This document shows positions 1-5,200 of a DNA stretch of 5,703 nt, one piece after another. The stretch's first letter is position 1; every line of letters starts with the position of its first letter. Location: contig CAJQOF010000156.1 of assembly GCA_905479855.1 (NCBI GenBank), positions 1 to 5,703 on the forward strand, written 5' to 3'. The notes beneath the pieces are model-generated. The model saw only the letters and a list, made by a program, of their open reading frames with translations, searched no databases and was not told the DNA's origin. Source of the stretch: an uncultured Cytophagales bacterium (lineage in GTDB: Bacteria; Bacteroidota; Bacteroidia; Cytophagales; Amoebophilaceae). The position numbers and the translations under genes are program-made.

Positions 1-638
1 CACAGGGGGGCAGCGACGATCCATCGGTTTTTACAGCTTATGGCACTTATCTCGGCATGAAAGCAACCGCAAAGAAAGTGTATGGGAGCGATAGCCTAAA
101 AGGGAAAAAGATTGGGATAGAAGGCGTGGGCAAGGTAGGCACTTATTTGGTAGATTATTTGTGCAAAGAAGAAGCCCAGGTCTATATCACAGATATTTCT
201 CAAGAAAATTTGGCTGCCGTTGCAAAAGGCCACGCGGTGCATGTAGTGCAGCCCGATGCATTCTATGACTTACCCATGGATATCTATGCCCCTTGTGCCA
301 TGGGCGCCACGCTTAATGATGCCACCATTGCGCGGCTGCAGTGTAAAATTGTGGCAGGCGCTGCTAACAACCAATTACAGGATACACAGCGGCACAGTAA
401 CTTGTTGTTTGAGCGAGGCATTGTATACGTGCCTGATTTCTTGATTAATGCAGGGGGGTTGATCAACGTGGCCGCAGGCATGCACACCTATAAAAAAGAA
501 CTGGTCTTTCAGCATGTAGCGCGTATTTACGATACCTGCCTGGAAGTACTGGAAAGATCAGAAAAAGAACAAGTTCCGCCATCAATCATTGGCGAACGGT
601 TGGCTGAGGAAATAATTGCTAGGGCAAAACGATCTTGA
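1..638 (+). CDS. Leucine/Glu/Phe/Val dehydrogenase, C-terminal part (5' end outside window)
   Basis: NAD-dependent oxidative deamination of a branched-chain or related amino acid to its 2-oxo acid in the cytoplasm. The frame is open from the left edge (first full codon at 3). The residues before the first ATG at 57 match the conserved segment of these enzymes, GGSDDPS followed by TAYGTYLGMKA, so the ATG at 57 is internal. The NAD-binding Rossmann motif GVGKVG is at 123-140. Further family signatures are DIYAPCAMGA, AGAANNQL and PDFLINAGGLINVA. The catalytic Lys and Asp of the N-terminal domain would lie left of the window. The second G of the usual GGSGDPS is D here. The sequence cannot settle leucine versus valine or phenylalanine preference; leucine is the most common assignment for this subfamily. 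The stop overlaps the start of nusB by four bases, suggesting one transcript. Confidence 0.93.
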   Translation, partial: QGGSDDPSVFTAYGTYLGMKATAKKVYGSDSLKGKKIGIEGVGKVGTYLVDYLCKEEAQVYITDISQENLAAVAKGHAVHVVQPDAFYDLPMDIYAPCAMGATLNDATIARLQCKIVAGAANNQLQDTQRHSNLLFERGIVYVPDFLINAGGLINVAAGMHTYKKELVFQHVARIYDTCLEVLERSEKEQVPPSIIGERLAEEIIARAKRS

Positions 639-1804
639 CAGAAAAGCCATTACTTACCCGCAGATTCATTCGCCTCCAGGCAGTGCAGCGGCTCTATGCC
701 TTTTATGTAGGTAAGCAGGCCAGCTATGAGTGTGCCCTAGACCAGATACGAGACAGCTTTGTCCTAGATGTCTATGCTAACCCACCAGAAGACAAAGTGC
801 AGCTAATGCAGGAGACTACGCAAGCCCTGGCTTTATTTGCCGCTGCGGTGGCCGCTCCGGCCCGTTCCGGTCCCACGGTTGATCTCGCCCAGGCCAGCAA
901 CCGTGTTAGCACAACCGTTTGCCGTGTCCTAAGTAGCTACCAAAATGAATTAGGGAAAGATGTACAGAAATTGAAAGGAGGCCTTAAAAACGGCGTCAGC
1001 AGCATTAATCAAGCCTGTCTACGTATTTGGCAGTTGCTTGCTGAATGGACACATATAGCAGAGAAGCAGGCTGCACCCAAGCGCTACCAGAACGGCTTAG
1101 AAACTTCCCCATGTATTGGAAAAAGCCCCATGCTCCAGTGCGTGCAGCATAATGATGCATTGGCCAAGCTGGTAGCGCAGGCAGGTGCTGGGTGGGGGAA
1201 TGAGATGACATTGGCACGGGGCTGGTACAATCAGTTTGTGAGAGAGAATCCTCTTGTTAAAAGCTGCCTTGCACGCCCAATATCCCCGGGCCAAGACCAA
1301 CAGCTTTTGGCATTGCTTGTTGAGGATATTATATTCGGCCAGGAGTCCATTGAATCCTTTTTCTCTGACTTAGATTCCTATTGGACACTGAATAAACGTA
1401 TTGTAAAGAAGTTAGTGCGTAAAGGTTTGGCGCCACAAGAAGATGCCCTAGAAAAGGGCCCTAGTTTGGGGTTATTGAATTTGACGGCTGATTGGGAACG
1501 AGAGCATCGGTTCTATACCGACTTGATAGCAACTACGTTGGAAAAGGATGAAGCACTAGAAAAAATTATTGCAGAAAAGGCCAAGAATTGGACCCTTGAC
1601 CGAATTTTGCCGTTGGACAAAACTGTGCTTAAGTTGGCGCTGTGTGAGATGCTTTACTTTGCCGATATTCCTACAAAAGTTTCTATTAACGAGTACATAG
1701 ATTTATCCAAAATATACAGCGTTCCCAAGAGCAGCCAGTTTGTCAATGGATTACTAGACGCTGTGGCGGCCGATTTGCAAGAGAACAAGCCTACTGAAGC
1801 TTGA
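635..1804 (+). CDS. nusB: Transcription antitermination factor NusB, long Bacteroidota form
   Basis: NusB binds boxA RNA together with ribosomal protein S10 and supports antitermination, chiefly of rRNA operons. At 389 residues it is far longer than the roughly 140-residue E. coli protein; Bacteroidota NusB typically has a long N-terminal extension. The first residues (LLTRRFIRLQAVQRLYAFY, about 6-24) resemble the usual NusB start. The central part, about 25-220, is poorly conserved. The recognisable C-terminal NusB domain covers about 222-380, ending in ILPLDKTVLKLALCEMLYF (324-342), the IPTKVSINEYIDLSKIYS stretch (345-362) and the KSSQFVNGLLD motif (365-375). The start is TTG at 635, overlapping the previous stop (TTGA). 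It is the only start that keeps the conserved N-terminus, because the next in-frame ATG is near residue 58. An AGGG at 621-624 is a weak ribosome binding site. Translational coupling to the dehydrogenase gene is likely. Confidence 0.95.
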   Translation: MTEKPLLTRRFIRLQAVQRLYAFYVGKQASYECALDQIRDSFVLDVYANPPEDKVQLMQETTQALALFAAAVAAPARSGPTVDLAQASNRVSTTVCRVLSSYQNELGKDVQKLKGGLKNGVSSINQACLRIWQLLAEWTHIAEKQAAPKRYQNGLETSPCIGKSPMLQCVQHNDALAKLVAQAGAGWGNEMTLARGWYNQFVRENPLVKSCLARPISPGQDQQLLALLVEDIIFGQESIESFFSDLDSYWTLNKRIVKKLVRKGLAPQEDALEKGPSLGLLNLTADWEREHRFYTDLIATTLEKDEALEKIIAEKAKNWTLDRILPLDKTVLKLALCEMLYFADIPTKVSINEYIDLSKIYSVPKSSQFVNGLLDAVAADLQENKPTEA

Positions 1805-1840
1805 TACACGGATTGTACCATAAAACTAGCATAAAATAAA

Positions 1841-2134
1841 ATGAGCAGAAAATTAGAAACCATTATAGCACTTACCTTTGGCGCACTGTTGGGGGTAATA
1901 GGCGGAATGCTTTTCTCCCCTTGCAGCGGAAGCAATGTTCGGCGAACCATTAGCTATAGGAGTAAGCACTTTATAGAGAAGGTCCAAGAACTGGTGCGTG
2001 CACTGGCCCACACCAAAACTGTGGTAGCAAGCCAGGCCAAAGTTGCCGGCAATGAGGTGGTGGAGGAAACAATTACCAAGGCCAAACAACTCCTGCGAGA
2101 AGCCAATGAACTAGCAGCGCAGCTAGAGCAGTAA
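1841..2134 (+). CDS. YtxH-like small membrane protein
   Basis: A 97-residue protein with one N-terminal hydrophobic segment (about 7-25, rich in glycine: GALLGVIGGMLF) followed by SPCSGSNVRR (26-35). This is close to the LFAPxSGxxxR pattern of the YtxH family. The rest (about 36-97) is charged and alanine-rich, predicted helical and possibly coiled-coil. Family members are small membrane-anchored proteins, some induced by stress; no biochemical role is established that could be transferred here. It lies 36 bases after nusB on the same strand, and small YtxH-like genes are often seen near nusB and yajC in Bacteroidota. The ATG at 1841 follows an A-rich stretch without a Shine-Dalgarno sequence, which is normal for the phylum. 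Confidence 0.8.
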   Translation: MSRKLETIIALTFGALLGVIGGMLFSPCSGSNVRRTISYRSKHFIEKVQELVRALAHTKTVVASQAKVAGNEVVEETITKAKQLLREANELAAQLEQ

Positions 2135-2196
2135 TGGCAAGGAAGAGCCAGTGTAGATGGCTGCTTCCCCAATCCATTGTTCCTTTCAACTAGTAA

Positions 2197-2224
2197 TAAC
2201 TAATAATTGATAACTAATAATTGA
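2197..2224 (+). repeat. Perfect 14-bp tandem duplication built from heptamers, just before yajC
   Basis: TAACTAATAATTGA occurs twice head to tail (2197-2210 and 2211-2224). Each unit is made of two similar heptamers, TAACTAA and TAATTGA. The heptamer phase may continue in degenerate form on both sides (CTAGTAA at 2190-2196, TGATAGA at 2225-2231). The repeat ends at the A of the likely yajC start codon, so it forms the immediate 5' leader of that gene. It is very AT-rich and full of stop triplets. Confidence 0.85.
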
Positions 2225-2554
2225 TGATAGATTCCATACTCCTAGATATAGCCGCCACCTTTGGCGACAATTACGCGCAGCAACTTTTTCTCATGGTTGG
2301 TATGCTGGTGGTCTTTTACTTTTTCATGATCAGGCCACAACAAAAGCGCAAAAAAGACCAAAAGACTTTTTGGGAGAAAGCAAAGAAGGGAGCGCCTGCC
2401 ATCACTATTGGAGGTATACACGGTAAGGTGTATGAAGTGGGAGGATACCATAACCCTGGAGATAGATAACAAAGGCTCCAAGATTACAATGGAGAAAAGC
2501 GCTATTTCTCTAGAAGCGACCATGCAATACGTGAAAAAAAGAGCCACCTCCTAG
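2224..2554 (+). pseudogene. yajC: Preprotein translocase subunit YajC, disrupted by a single-base frameshift
   Basis: YajC is a small inner-membrane partner of SecDF in the Sec translocon. The N-terminus has one membrane segment (LFLMVGMLVVFYFFMIRP) followed by the family signature FFMIRPQQKRKKDQK and then ITIGGIHGKVYEV. From about 2440 the reading frame leaves the family and stops at 2467-2469. In the next frame the missing C-terminus continues perfectly: EDTITLEIDNKGSKITMEKS, ending QYVKKRATS with a stop at 2552-2554. Removing one G from the GGG run at 2439-2441 restores a continuous protein of about 109 residues, normal for YajC. The downstream part keeps family-like residues and has no further lesion, so the change is recent or is a sequencing or assembly error. 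As read, the product would be an 81-residue protein lacking most of the cytoplasmic domain. ATG at 2224 is preferred over the TTG immediately before it. Confidence 0.88.
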
Positions 2555-2571
2555 CGCACAAAATTTCAGTA

Positions 2572-2958
2572 ATGGCAAAACGTGACAAAAAATGGCTAGT
2601 TTCCCTATTGTGCCTTGGGGGCACTATTTTATTTTGGTTCTTGCATACCCTTGGCAAGGAGCACACGGCAGAAATTGACTATCCTGTTACCTTCGTTGTG
2701 GATGAAACCAAGATGAAATTCTCTGATGCCCCTCCGGCTTCCATGCGCCTGCAAGTGACAGGGTGCGGCTGGAGCTTGCTGAAGCATTTACTACAACGCA
2801 ATGCAGCACCCGTTAAGCTCCATGTTGCGCAACTAGCAAAGAGAGGATGCATCAAGCGTGAACAGCTGCGTAATCAATTTGACCGCGAGCTCGTTGGGCT
2901 TAAAGTAGACAATGTTTTGATGGAAGAACCAATTTCCCTCCATGTTTTCCCCAAATAA
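2572..2958 (+). CDS. Short YbbR/CdaR-like membrane protein
   Basis: A 128-residue protein with an N-terminal hydrophobic anchor (WLVSLLCLGGTILFWFLHTL, about 9-28). It is followed by an extracytoplasmic region resembling a YbbR repeat: HTAEIDYPVTFVV (about 32-44), PPASMRLQVTGCGWSLLKHLL (about 54-74) and a closing strand LKVDNVLMEEPISLHVF. From family knowledge, Bacteroidota YbbR-like proteins at this locus are usually about 300 residues with more than one repeat, so this one looks C-terminally shortened to a single repeat. Downstream DNA shows no obvious continuation of the domain. CdaR regulates a diadenylate cyclase in Firmicutes, but that role should not be assumed here because no cyclase gene is in view. 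It follows yajC by 17 bases, the common order in the phylum. coaE, which often comes next, is absent. Confidence 0.7.
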   Translation: MAKRDKKWLVSLLCLGGTILFWFLHTLGKEHTAEIDYPVTFVVDETKMKFSDAPPASMRLQVTGCGWSLLKHLLQRNAAPVKLHVAQLAKRGCIKREQLRNQFDRELVGLKVDNVLMEEPISLHVFPK

Positions 2959-3020
2959 TCACAAAAAAAGTTCCCCTGAAAATAACTCCCGTTTTGGGAA
3001 AAGGTTAGCAAAAAAGGATT

Positions 3021-3040
3021 TGTGGATAATATGTGGATAT
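3021..3040 (-). promoter_or_regulatory. Pair of adjacent DnaA-box sequences upstream of hslV
   Basis: On the minus strand, 3021-3029 reads TTATCCACA, a perfect match to the DnaA-box consensus. Positions 3032-3040 read ATATCCACA, one mismatch. The two are in the same orientation, 11 bases apart start to start, about one helical turn, so bound proteins would sit on the same face. The surrounding gap (2959-3055) is AT-rich. The match is seen directly; binding by DnaA is inferred. Confidence 0.55.
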
Positions 3041-3058
3041 GTTATTAAAGTGACCATT

Positions 3059-3076
3059 GCCGCTACACAAGGCGGC
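3059..3076 (+). promoter_or_regulatory. Small hairpin in the hslV leader
   Basis: GCCGC at 3059-3063 can pair with GCGGC at 3072-3076 around an 8-base loop, ending 23 bases before the hslV start. It is a 5-bp GC stem in an otherwise AT-rich leader. It could affect mRNA stability or translation; no known riboswitch or protein site is recognised. Confidence 0.3.
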
Positions 3077-3099
3077 TCAATTTACCTAAAGATTACAAG

Positions 3100-3642
3100 A
3101 TGACCGAAATAAAAGCAACGACCATACTGGCTGTTATCCACAACAATATGCTGGCCATTGGGGCGGACGGACAAGCCACTTTAGGCAATACGGTGGCCAA
3201 GAGCAATGTTAAAAAATTAAGAAAGCTGCAAGAGGGAAAGATCCTCACCGGCTTTGCTGGCTCCACAGCAGATGCCTTTACGCTACTAGATCGTTTTGAA
3301 GAAAAACTGCAGAGCTATACGGGCAACATGAAGCGCGCTGCCATTGAGCTGGCCAAAGATTGGCGCACAGACCGCTACCTCAGGAGGCTAGAAGCTACCT
3401 TGATTGCGGCCAACAAAGAAGAACTGCTCATTATCTCTGGCACCGGAGATGTGCTAGAGCCCGATCACCAAATTGCAGCCATAGGCTCCGGGAGTATGTA
3501 TGCCCAGTCGGCAGCCATTGCCCTTAAGAAGCACGCCCCCCACCTAACTGCCAAAGAGATTGTACGGGAAAGCCTCACCGTAGCGGCAGATATCTGTATC
3601 TATACCAATCATAATTTCATGATAGAATCGATCGATTCTTAA
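3100..3642 (+). CDS. hslV: ATP-dependent protease peptidase subunit HslV (ClpQ)
   Basis: Proteolytic core of the HslUV complex, a double hexamer of N-terminal-threonine hydrolase subunits that degrades proteins fed by the HslU ATPase. The 180-residue length is normal. Motifs are ATTILAV (6-12), GADGQATLGNTV (21-32), TGFAGSTADAFTL (50-62), ELAKDWRTDRYLRRLEA (83-99), ISGTGDVLEPD (112-122), AIGSGSMYAQ (127-136) and DICIYTNHN (164-172). If Thr7 is the mature residue 1, the catalytic set aligns with the E. coli enzyme: Asp23 (17), Lys39 (33) and Ser130 (124). That implies removal of a six-residue leader, MTEIKA, similar to the short leader known in the Bacillus ClpQ sequence. The usual partner hslU is not in the window. 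It is 141 bases from the upstream gene, behind an AT-rich gap with DnaA-box-like sites, so it may have its own promoter. Confidence 0.96.
   Translation: MTEIKATTILAVIHNNMLAIGADGQATLGNTVAKSNVKKLRKLQEGKILTGFAGSTADAFTLLDRFEEKLQSYTGNMKRAAIELAKDWRTDRYLRRLEATLIAANKEELLIISGTGDVLEPDHQIAAIGSGSMYAQSAAIALKKHAPHLTAKEIVRESLTVAADICIYTNHNFMIESIDS
3134..3142 (+). promoter_or_regulatory. Perfect DnaA-box sequence inside hslV, opposite orientation
   Basis: TTATCCACA on the plus strand within codons 12-15 of hslV. It is a full consensus match and lies 94 bases from the two boxes upstream, facing the other way. Being inside a coding region it could be fortuitous. Two perfect 9-mers plus a near match within 122 bases is more than expected by chance in 5.7 kb. 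Confidence 0.4.
3624..3639. repeat. 16-bp perfect palindrome at the 3' end of hslV
   Basis: AGAATCGATCGATTCT spans the last codons of hslV (Glu-Ser-Ile-Asp-Ser) and ends in the first base before the stop codon. It is fully self-complementary with no loop, so it suits a dimeric protein site or cruciform better than an RNA terminator. No T-tract follows. Confidence 0.6.
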
Positions 3643-3906
3643 TGATCAATGAGGAGTTAGGAGCAATGGTTTGACGGAAGTCGCTAAACACGCTTGTCAT
3701 CTCTGCTCAAGCATGACAAGAAGAGGAGCAGGATTTGGCTTAACGGTGTGTGGTCCTGAGTTGCCAACTAAGGACTACTGTAGTGATAAAGGCAGGGCGG
3801 CGACGTGGAATTGCATCGACACAAAAGTGCCCTCAGGGGCGCGCAACGAATTGTGCACCACCACTGATCACGCATAATTCATCAATGATCCCTGAAAAAT
3901 TTACGT
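3643..3906. other. 264-base gap with several potential hairpins; no convincing gene
   Basis: No protein family is recognisable. The frame open at 3671-3877 starts with TTG, is rich in cysteine and threonine and resembles nothing I know. The central part (about 3740-3870) is more GC-rich than its flanks. Four inverted repeats can be read. First, CTTGTCAT 3693-3700 with ATGACAAG 3713-3720, competing with GCTTG 3692-3696 and CAAGC 3708-3712. Second, a long hairpin at 3750-3778. Third, GCCC/GGGC at 3829-3840 with a TCAG loop. Fourth, GCGCAA/TTGTGC at 3841-3856 with one G-U pair. An 8-bp direct repeat ATCAATGA (3645-3652 and 3881-3888) flanks the whole block. It may be a structured RNA, a small mobile-element remnant or gene debris; none of these is proven. 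Confidence 0.5.
3750..3778. repeat. Long imperfect hairpin in the hslV-nfo gap
   Basis: GTGGTCCT (3750-3757) pairs with AGGACTAC (3771-3778), including one G-U pair. After a single G/A mismatch, AGTT (3759-3762) pairs with AACT (3766-3769) around a GCC triloop. This makes 12 base pairs with one mismatch in 29 bases, the strongest fold I see in the window. It has no T-tract, so it is not a standard terminator. Confidence 0.6.
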
Positions 3907-4758
3907 ATGCAAGAGAAAAAGTGTCTCATAGGCGCCCACACCTCCACCGCGGGTGGGCTTTTCAAAGCACTGAATGAAGGCGCAGCCATAGGCGCCACCA
4001 CGGTGCAAATATTCACCTCCAACCAGCGGCAATGGAAAGGGCGGCAGCTGCAAGCAGAGGAGGTCGCGCTTTTTCATAAGACCAAGGAAGAGACAGGCGT
4101 GAGTAAGATAATGAGCCATGCCAGCTACTTGCTCAACCTCGGCTCTCCCGATGACGCCAGCTTGTTCAAGAGCCAAGAAGCACTGCGCGAAGAAATCGTC
4201 CGCTGCAAAACATTAGGAATTTCCTTCCTCAACTTTCACCCCGGTTCCGCCCTAAAGGCCCCGCGAGAAGCATGCCTAGAACGCATTGCCGAGAGTATGC
4301 GCGGCATGCAAGACCTGCTCGAGGGGAGCGAATTGAAGCTCTTGTTAGAAACAACCGCAGGCCAGGGGAGCAATGTGGGCAGCACCTTCGAAGAAATTGG
4401 CTACCTCGTGGCCGAAACAAAAGGCATAATCCCCGTAGGCGTCTGTGTCGATACTTGCCACATCTTTGCTGCCGGTTATGACATCCGCACCGCTGCCGGG
4501 TGGGAGCAAACCCTCGACCACTTTGACCGTTGCGTAGGCCTCGCTTACCTAGATGCCTTCCACCTCAACGATTCCCTCCAGCCCCACAATTCACGCAAAG
4601 ACAGGCATGCCCCCCTTGGGCAGGGCGAGATAGGCGCCGAGAGCTTTCAGTACCTCATGCAGTCACCCAAGGTAGCCGCTATACCCAAATACCTAGAAAC
4701 CCCAGGAGGTCCGGAGCTGTGGAAAAAGGAGATTGTATGGCTGCGGGAGCAAGTGTGA
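3907..4758 (+). CDS. nfo: Endonuclease IV (AP endonuclease Nfo)
   Basis: Cleaves DNA 5' to abasic sites and removes blocked 3' ends in base-excision repair; a TIM-barrel enzyme with three zinc ions. The 283 residues match the family length. All nine metal ligands can be placed: His71 (SHASYLLNL), His111 (FHPGS), Glu148 (LLETTAGQG), Asp182 and His185 (VDTCHIFAAGYD), His219 (FHLNDS), Asp232 and His234 (KDRHAPLGQGEIG) and Glu264 (YLETPGG). These lie 2-3 residues after their E. coli counterparts. The N-terminus IGAHTSTAGGL (8-18) is also typical. The ATG at 3907 is the first start before this motif; there is no Shine-Dalgarno sequence, as is usual in Bacteroidota. The gene looks richer in G- and C-ending codons than its upstream neighbours. 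It appears intact and is probably transcribed alone, given the large gaps on both sides. Confidence 0.97.
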   Translation: MQEKKCLIGAHTSTAGGLFKALNEGAAIGATTVQIFTSNQRQWKGRQLQAEEVALFHKTKEETGVSKIMSHASYLLNLGSPDDASLFKSQEALREEIVRCKTLGISFLNFHPGSALKAPREACLERIAESMRGMQDLLEGSELKLLLETTAGQGSNVGSTFEEIGYLVAETKGIIPVGVCVDTCHIFAAGYDIRTAAGWEQTLDHFDRCVGLAYLDAFHLNDSLQPHNSRKDRHAPLGQGEIGAESFQYLMQSPKVAAIPKYLETPGGPELWKKEIVWLREQV

Positions 4759-4801
4759 TTTAGTTATTACAACCTCCTTTCATCCCAAGCTTTATCCTAA
4801 A

Positions 4802-4828
4802 CCCTGTCCTGAGCGAAGTGAAGGAGCC
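4802..4828. repeat. Short motif resembling a widespread Bacteroidota/cyanobacterial dispersed repeat
   Basis: The core CTGTCCTGAGCGAAGTGAAG resembles, from memory, the CCTGAGCGAAGTCGAAGG-type short element scattered between genes in many Bacteroidota and some cyanobacteria, here with one C missing. Only one copy is in the window, so repetition in this genome is not shown. Confidence 0.4.
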
Positions 4829-4923
4829 AGTAAAGGTTACGGTGGTACCCAAAACCTGGACCACTAATTGAGGAGGAGTAGGGAATATTTCACCGGTAAA
4901 TATTTGTAAATTTTTTTCTTCTA

Positions 4924-4969
4924 CCTTTCACTCGACCCTCGCACATAGCCTACGCTCCCGAGTGAAAGG
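4924..4969. repeat. Perfect 11-bp inverted repeat with 24-base loop
   Basis: CCTTTCACTCG (4924-4934) is exactly complementary to CGAGTGAAAGG (4959-4969). A T-rich tract lies on the left of the hairpin, which is the wrong side for a rho-independent terminator in either direction. The arms resemble the GAAGTGAAGG of the motif about 100 bases upstream. It may be a dispersed palindromic repeat or a protein site. Confidence 0.65.
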
Positions 4970-5200
4970 CGGCAATCAAGCAACATGGGTAGAAAAGATA
5001 TCAAGAGTGATATAAACAATCAGGTTCTACTGAAACGAAAACAAACCATGGGCACGGTGCCTCCTGTGGAATATTCCCTATAATTATTGTAGAGAAAGTG
5101 GTCCAGGAAAAGAGCCCACCATACACCTTGTAGGTAAATCAGCCCCAAAGAGCGCCATGGCATAGTGAAAAAATCAATGGCAAAAAGGTAGATCCCCCCG

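Larger units (their letters stand above)
4759..5200. other. 442-base interval without a supportable gene
   Basis: No recognisable protein in either strand. It holds a short repeat-like motif (4802-4828), a small hairpin (GTGGT 4842-4846 with ACCAC 4860-4864, plus inner CCA/TGG), an AT-rich tract with eight or more T (about 4900-4920) and an 11-bp inverted repeat (4924-4969). On the minus strand a TTG-started frame (5232-5020, 70 codons) encodes a tryptophan- and phenylalanine-rich hydrophobic peptide. It overlaps the 3' end of the next gene in another frame. I do not recognise it and consider it more likely chance or decayed sequence. No clear terminator for nfo is visible. Confidence 0.6.

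Noticed and set aside
1445..1459. GCCCT/AGGGC hairpin within nusB
   Set aside because: Short stem inside a conserved gene with no T-tract; likely incidental.
1873..1880. TACCTTTG, a match to the Bacteroidota -7 promoter element TAnnTTTG
   Set aside because: It lies inside the YtxH-like coding region and has no TTTG-type -33 element at the right distance.
284..2547. Antisense and out-of-frame open stretches over the dehydrogenase, nusB, YtxH-like and yajC genes
   Set aside because: They are shadows of well-supported genes and show no family features.
3735..3815. Loose resemblance to the GTTGCCA...GTGATAA...GACGT part of 16S rRNA
   Set aside because: Only scattered short matches with different spacing; the neighbouring universally conserved 16S stretches are absent.
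3671..3877. Open frame of 68 codons in the hslV-nfo gap
   Set aside because: TTG start, no family resemblance, unusual cysteine/threonine content, and it runs through several strong inverted repeats; a second frame is also open there.
4719..4727. TTTTCCACA on the minus strand, a relaxed DnaA-box variant
   Set aside because: Isolated, inside nfo, far from the hslV cluster and compatible with chance.
4910..4969. Rho-independent terminator at the 11-bp inverted repeat
   Set aside because: The T-tract is on the left side of the stem, so neither strand gives a stem followed by U residues.
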